Assembly (NCBI RefSeq): GCF_029626175.1
Contig: NZ_JARUBM010000002.1
Coordinates: 4,915,001-4,979,000, forward strand
DNA length: 64,000 nucleotides
DNA from: Micromonospora sp. WMMD1082
GTDB taxonomy: Bacteria; Actinomycetota; Actinomycetes; Mycobacteriales; Micromonosporaceae
Direction of reading: 5' to 3'
Of this stretch, positions 60,801-64,000 are shown piece by piece. Positions within the stretch are counted from its first letter, which is position 1. Each line of letters starts with the position of its first letter. Below the pieces are notes generated by a model. That model was not told the DNA's origin and made no database searches. It saw only the letters and a list, made by a program, of their open reading frames with translations. The position numbers and the translations under genes are program-made.

Positions 60801-63516
60801 CTACACCAACGACTCCTCGTTCGGCGACGCCCCCACCCGGGGCAACGTCGTCCGCACCGAGGACCTGGACCGCTTCAGCGGCTCCACCCCGGTCTACGTC
60901 CGCACCGCGTCGAATGCCTACGACGCCAACGGTCGGGTCACCTCGACGACCGACGCCCGGGGTTATACCACGGCCACCAGTTACACCACGAGCAACGGCG
61001 GGCTGGTGACCCAGACCGTGCTGACGAATGCTCTCGGCCAGGCGACGACCACCGATCGGGAACCGGCGTGGGACCTGCCGTCGAAGGTCACCGACCCGAA
61101 CGGGGCGGTGACCGACCAGACGTACGACGGGCTGGGCCGACTCACCAACGTGTGGCAGCCAGGACGGAACAAGGCCAACCAGACGCCGCACATGAAGATC
61201 AACTATCTGGTGCGCAACAGCGGTGGGCCGACCGCGGTCACCACCGAAACGCTCCTGGTTACCGGCAGCGCGTACCGCAAGTCGGTCGAACTCTTCGACG
61301 GCTTCCTTCGGTCCCGGCAGACCCAGACCCAGGCCACTGGCGGCGGAAGGCTGTTGACCGAGACGTTTCACAACGCCCGCGGTGAGGTGGAGTGGACATC
61401 CGCCCCCTACTACGACACCACCAATGCCGCACCATCGACGACGCTGGGCACGCCGCAGGGACAGATCCCGTCGATCACCCAGAACGTGTACGACGGGGCC
61501 GGCCGGCAGACCGTGGAGGTTCTCAAGGCGCTCGGGGCGGAGAAGTGGCGGACCACGACCAGCTACGGCGGGGACCGCACTCACACCACGCCCCCCGTTG
61601 GCGGCACTGCCACCACCTCCGTCTTCGACGCTAAGGGCCAGGTCACGAGGCTGTGGCAGTACAAGAACCGCGCTGACGTGGGCTCGACCGACCCGTCCAA
61701 GTACGACGAGACGCAGTACACCTACACGCTGCTCGGGCAGCAGAAGACCGTGCGGGACCCGGCCGGCAACACCTGGTCGTACAGCTACGACCTGCGCAGC
61801 AGGGAGATCGGATCGGTCGATCCGGACAAGGGAACGACGACCTCCACGTACGATGCGGCGGGTAACGTGCTCACGACCACGGCACCGCTGGGCACGGGGA
61901 CCGCGACTCTCGCCTACACCTACGACGAGTTGGGTCGTAAGACCAGCCTGCGCGACGGCAGCCCCACCGGGGCGAAGCGGGCCGAGTGGGCCTACGACAC
62001 CCTGCCCAACGGCAAGGGCAAGCTCACCTCCGCGACCCGCTACGTCGGCGGACAGGCATGGATCAACCGGACGGACGCCTTCGACCCGTACGGCCGTCCC
62101 ACGTCCGCGTCGGTGGTGGTGCCGTCGTCGGAGTCGCAGCTGTGCGCAGCAGCAGCGCCGAACCCCTGCACCTACACCACGACCACCAGCTACCGGGTCA
62201 ACGGCAAGGTCCACCAGATCAACCTCCCGGCTGCGGCCGACCTGCCATCGGAGCGGCTGATCGTCGGCTACAACGACGTCGACGACTCCGGCAGCCTGCT
62301 CTCCGCAGCACAGATCTACGTCGGAGCGGTCACCTACAACAAACTGGGCCAGCTGACCGGGCGGGAGTTCGGCGAGTACGGCTACCGGGTGGCGGTCACT
62401 TCCGACTTCGACGAGCCCACTCGCCGCCTGAAAGGCACCAACGTGGTGCCGGAGCTGAAGCCGGAGGCGGCGAACTGGACCTACGACTACGACCCTGCCG
62501 GCAACGTCACCAGGCTCAAGGAACAGCCGCAGGGACAGACCGCAGATAACCAGTGCTACAGCTACGACTATCTGCGGCGACTGACCCGGGCCTGGACACC
62601 CAACTCGGGTGATTGCGCCGCGAGTCCGACCGTTGGCGGGCTCGGTGGCCCGGCGCCGTACTGGCACTCCTGGACCTTCGACGTCACCGGTAACCGGCTG
62701 ACCGAGACCCGGTACGCGGCGACCAACACCGTCTACACCTACACCCATCCGCCGGCAGGGTCGGCCCGGCCGCACGCGGTCACCAACGTCACCGCCACCG
62801 GCGGCGTCTCGTGGAGCCGCACCTACGGCTACGACAACGCCGGCAACACCATCACCCGGCCGACCACAAGCGGTACCACCCAAACCCTGGCGTGGAACCC
62901 GGAGGGACGCGTCGACAGCGTCACCGAAGGCGGTGCCACCACCAGCTTCCGCTACGATGCCGACGGCAACCGACTGACCCGAACCGACGCCACCGGCAAG
63001 ACTCTCTACCTGCCCGGTGGTCTGGAGGTCCGCTACACCTCCACCACCGCCACGACCGCCACCCGCTACTACAGCCACGCCGGCACCGCAGTCGCCGTAC
63101 GCACCAGCAACAGCCTGCACTGGATCATCGGCGACCACCACGGCACCGCCGAGGCGACCATCAACGCCACCACTCTGGCCGTCGCCAAACGCCGCACCCT
63201 GCCCTACGGCGACACCCGCGGCACCGGCACCGGAACCTGGCCCACCACTATGGACAAAGGCTTCGTCGGCGGCACCACCGACCCCACCGGCCTCACCCAT
63301 ATAGGCGCCCGAGAATACGATCCATTCATCGGCCGGTTTATCAGCGTCGACCCCATCATGGACCTCGCGGACCCGCAGCAAATACATGGGTACGCCTACA
63401 GCAACAACTCCCCAGCCACCTACAGCGACCCGACCGGCCTCTACTTCGAAGAGGGCAGCCACGGCGACGGCCAGCGCGGCTTCGTCACAAAACTCCCTCC
63501 GGAAAGAATCAGGTAA
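57889..63516 (+). CDS. RHS-repeat polymorphic-toxin protein, C-terminus frameshifted
   Basis: An 1875-codon exported RHS/YD-repeat protein. A signal peptide spans about residues 20-47 (RWLSAPLAVVLAVTLF). Residues 255-700 form a SpvB/TcdB-like N-terminal part (AGTWDVSTQSGDFSWSYEMR, GGWVGDGWASWPGF). YD repeats extend from about 1000 to 1760 (TYDGLGRLTNVWQ, YSYDLRSREIGSVDPDKGTT, YTYDELGRKTSLRDG). The RHS core is near 1785-1851 (GFVGGTTDPTGLTHIGAREY, DPFIGRFISVDPI), ending with the DPTGL cleavage-type motif at 63427-63441. The frame then stops at 63516 after 25 more codons. A different frame continues open to the window end, so the toxin tip appears to be cut off by a one-base frameshift at the AAAA at 63489-63492. 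ATG 57889 has GGGGAG upstream. Confidence 0.85.
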   Translation: MRVEVDGPLRRMTAEPGVGRRWRWLSAPLAVVLAVTLFDQPSAAEAAPTWEPPKPKDVAGLRVTDAKPEAARAASFPESWAVRGPRPVTWPQAGAAAARPTVAGAHRAGDLPVTVSAVEPEGLGARGVTGPEAVSVRVFDRAATARAGVQGVLLSLGRSDGKPGVGRVAVGVDYSGFAHAFGGDWASRLRLVQRPACALSTPQLAECQTSTPVPTVNDLQASTVSAQVGLSDEAVTLLAVQADSGGDNGDYKATDLSPAGTWDVSTQSGDFSWSYEMRMPPGLGGPEPTVSLAYSSGSVDGLTAMSNNQGGWVGDGWASWPGFIERRYASCADDNPGHKTGDLCWFNDNATLSMNGRAGELIRDGAVWRLKNDDGTKIERLTDSARGNGDNDNEYWKMTTTDGVQYYFGYHRLPGWSSGDPVTDSTWTAPVYGNNSGEPCYDSTFANAHCDQGWRWNLDYVVDPNNNSLAYFYKKETGAYGRNMTPTQRTTYDRGGYLDRIEYGMRRGSEYSAAAPLRVMFETKERCLSNCWTGTAWTSDPRPASWPDTPWDQYCKASPCTELNAPTFWSARRLTKVTAQLRNGTSSYRDVESWALRQEFINAGTGEGTPMWLRGVTRTGHVTTAGGVAVSDPEIAFNPGAEPLANRVDGPSDQRTELNRWRIKQIRTESGGDILITYSGHDCTRGSLPTPHSNTKRCMPAYFSWPGSGDPTLDWFHKYVVTRIDQDDLVTDQPNQTTFYDYLDNPAWAYNTDELTKDKHRTWGDWRGYGRVRVRQGDPTSGVQTAVEYRYLRGMHGDKQPTGTRTVQVPDTWGGSITDHEALQGFLRQEITYNGTSSSGVIGAEVSSTVNEPWRLGPTATRTRNGVTTNAWKVDTASTLTRTALAAGGFRTTKTATAYNSDGFPQEVDDVGDENVTGDETCTRISYARNATTWMLDRVSQTEVLSGTCAAAAAPANPTTVLKRTRAFYDSYTNDSSFGDAPTRGNVVRTEDLDRFSGSTPVYVRTASNAYDANGRVTSTTDARGYTTATSYTTSNGGLVTQTVLTNALGQATTTDREPAWDLPSKVTDPNGAVTDQTYDGLGRLTNVWQPGRNKANQTPHMKINYLVRNSGGPTAVTTETLLVTGSAYRKSVELFDGFLRSRQTQTQATGGGRLLTETFHNARGEVEWTSAPYYDTTNAAPSTTLGTPQGQIPSITQNVYDGAGRQTVEVLKALGAEKWRTTTSYGGDRTHTTPPVGGTATTSVFDAKGQVTRLWQYKNRADVGSTDPSKYDETQYTYTLLGQQKTVRDPAGNTWSYSYDLRSREIGSVDPDKGTTTSTYDAAGNVLTTTAPLGTGTATLAYTYDELGRKTSLRDGSPTGAKRAEWAYDTLPNGKGKLTSATRYVGGQAWINRTDAFDPYGRPTSASVVVPSSESQLCAAAAPNPCTYTTTTSYRVNGKVHQINLPAAADLPSERLIVGYNDVDDSGSLLSAAQIYVGAVTYNKLGQLTGREFGEYGYRVAVTSDFDEPTRRLKGTNVVPELKPEAANWTYDYDPAGNVTRLKEQPQGQTADNQCYSYDYLRRLTRAWTPNSGDCAASPTVGGLGGPAPYWHSWTFDVTGNRLTETRYAATNTVYTYTHPPAGSARPHAVTNVTATGGVSWSRTYGYDNAGNTITRPTTSGTTQTLAWNPEGRVDSVTEGGATTSFRYDADGNRLTRTDATGKTLYLPGGLEVRYTSTTATTATRYYSHAGTAVAVRTSNSLHWIIGDHHGTAEATINATTLAVAKRRTLPYGDTRGTGTGTWPTTMDKGFVGGTTDPTGLTHIGAREYDPFIGRFISVDPIMDLADPQQIHGYAYSNNSPATYSDPTGLYFEEGSHGDGQRGFVTKLPPERIR

Positions 63517-64000
63517 GGGTCTCCGGAAAGTCGCTAAGCCCAAGCAAGTCAGAAACGAAGCCAACGAAAAGAACGGCGCCTGTCGGTTGCTCGCCCTGCG
63601 CTGTCGGCGGCCGCTCGCCGGGGAAGGTGGCCAAGCTGATGGGGGAGCGGGCGGAACGACCCAAGCCCGCCGCAGTGGCGCCGCAGAAGTCTTCTATGAG
63701 TTCGTTCAACACGTGGTCCGTGTGTGGGATTCTCTGCTGGGGAGTGACCGGTAATGAGGAAGGGCTGTACCTGGAGGTTGGCGGACTAGGTTGGGGAGGT
63801 GTGGGTTACACGAGTGGTCTAACGTCAGTCCCTCCCTCCGAGATGAAGGATAATGGATATGCTCAGGTCTGCGCCGCGGTGAACGTGGGAGGTTGTTACT
63901 TGACCGGCGCGAAGGTTGATGGCGGAAATTGGCATGGCGTGGCGATGACAGCGGGTCCAGGCAAGAGCCTTTTCTTGGGCGGGATGGGCTCCTGGAAGAT
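63489..64000 (+). pseudogene. Out-of-frame continuation of the RHS protein: candidate toxin tip
   Basis: From 63489 to the window end the frame one base behind that of the RHS gene has no stop for about 170 codons. Joined at the AAAA run, the protein would continue FVTK-TPSGKNQVRVSGKSLSP, a natural extension. The segment starts with a basic Ser/Lys/Pro linker, then has six cysteines (GCSPC, VCGILC, QVC, GGC) and a Gly-rich beta-like end (LEVGGLGWGGVGYTSGL; AKVDGGNWHGVAMTAGPGKS). I do not recognise its activity. The DNA is less GC-rich: 34 of 60 G+C at 63721-63780 and 31 of 60 at 63841-63900. The gene end and any immunity gene lie beyond the window. Confidence 0.6.

Noticed and set aside
61000..63300. 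CRISPR-like periodicity in the RHS region
   Set aside because: The repeats are degenerate YD-type coding repeats in frame, with no constant repeat or unique spacers.
63486..63495. Canonical -1 programmed frameshift site
   Set aside because: The region has only a four-A run in zero frame GTC ACA AAA CTC; it does not match an X-XXY-YYZ heptamer, so a programmed event is less likely than a mutation or sequence error.
60262..63564. Very long open frame on the minus strand opposite the RHS gene
   Set aside because: It is a product of the periodic high-GC coding pattern; the plus-strand RHS protein has signal, repeats and core motifs, while the antisense translation is low-complexity.

Overview
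The window is a high-GC actinobacterial chromosome segment, most likely from the Micromonosporaceae (a Micromonospora-like spore former). The reasons are the conserved order uvrC / rapZ-yvcK-whiA / gap-pgk-tpiA-secG / pgl-opcA-zwf-pgi-tal-tkt-ctaB, the actinobacterial factors WhiA, RbpA, OpcA and acVLRF1, a probable mycothiol-dependent isomerase, a full SUF operon of the actinobacterial type, and many genes with leaderless-type promoters. The family assignment is an inference from gene content, not from a database search.

Bases 1-9020 look accessory: a 5'-truncated aldo/keto reductase, a MerR regulator, a Gal80-like Gfo/Idh/MocA protein with a secreted alpha/beta hydrolase, a membrane-anchored type B carboxylesterase, an SDR oxidoreductase and two TetR repressors. 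Their codon style is less GC-saturated than the core. The first TetR gene and the oxidoreductase-hydrolase pair carry the same 19-bp operator-like site, so they look like one regulon. The second TetR is divergent from the SDR gene across a 22-bp palindrome.

Bases 9020-29570 are housekeeping: cold-shock protein, DedA membrane protein, MBL hydrolase with a maleylpyruvate-isomerase-like protein, RsgA, UvrA, a Tat-exported Rieske lipoprotein, UvrC, RecQ, a SWIM-domain protein, RapZ-YvcK-WhiA, lower glycolysis, SecG and RbpA. Bases 29570-39400 carry the minus-strand pentose-phosphate set (pgl, opcA, zwf, pgi, tal, tkt) and plus-strand haem O synthase. Haem A synthase lies at 40857 beyond a DcsG-like ATP-grasp gene.

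Bases 41921-48659 are the SUF iron-sulfur assembly operon sufR-B-D-ferredoxin-C-S-U-T, closed by a strong hairpin. Next come a small inverted-repeat element, a LysE-type exporter, the acVLRF1 release factor, a tandem pair of XRE-TPR regulators and a secreted serine protease with a cellulose/chitin-binding-like tail.

From 54870 to the end the window holds a secreted LamG-domain protein and an RHS-repeat polymorphic-toxin protein. The RHS reading frame stops 25 codons after its core motif, but a different frame is open from that point to the window end. It reads as the missing toxin tip, so a one-base frameshift at a run of four A is the most striking feature here. Also notable are three kinds of small dispersed or palindromic repeat (stop/start-codon-associated GAGCG repeats, a 49-bp palindrome near recQ, and a 210-bp element with 14-bp inverted ends) and about ten leaderless promoters.
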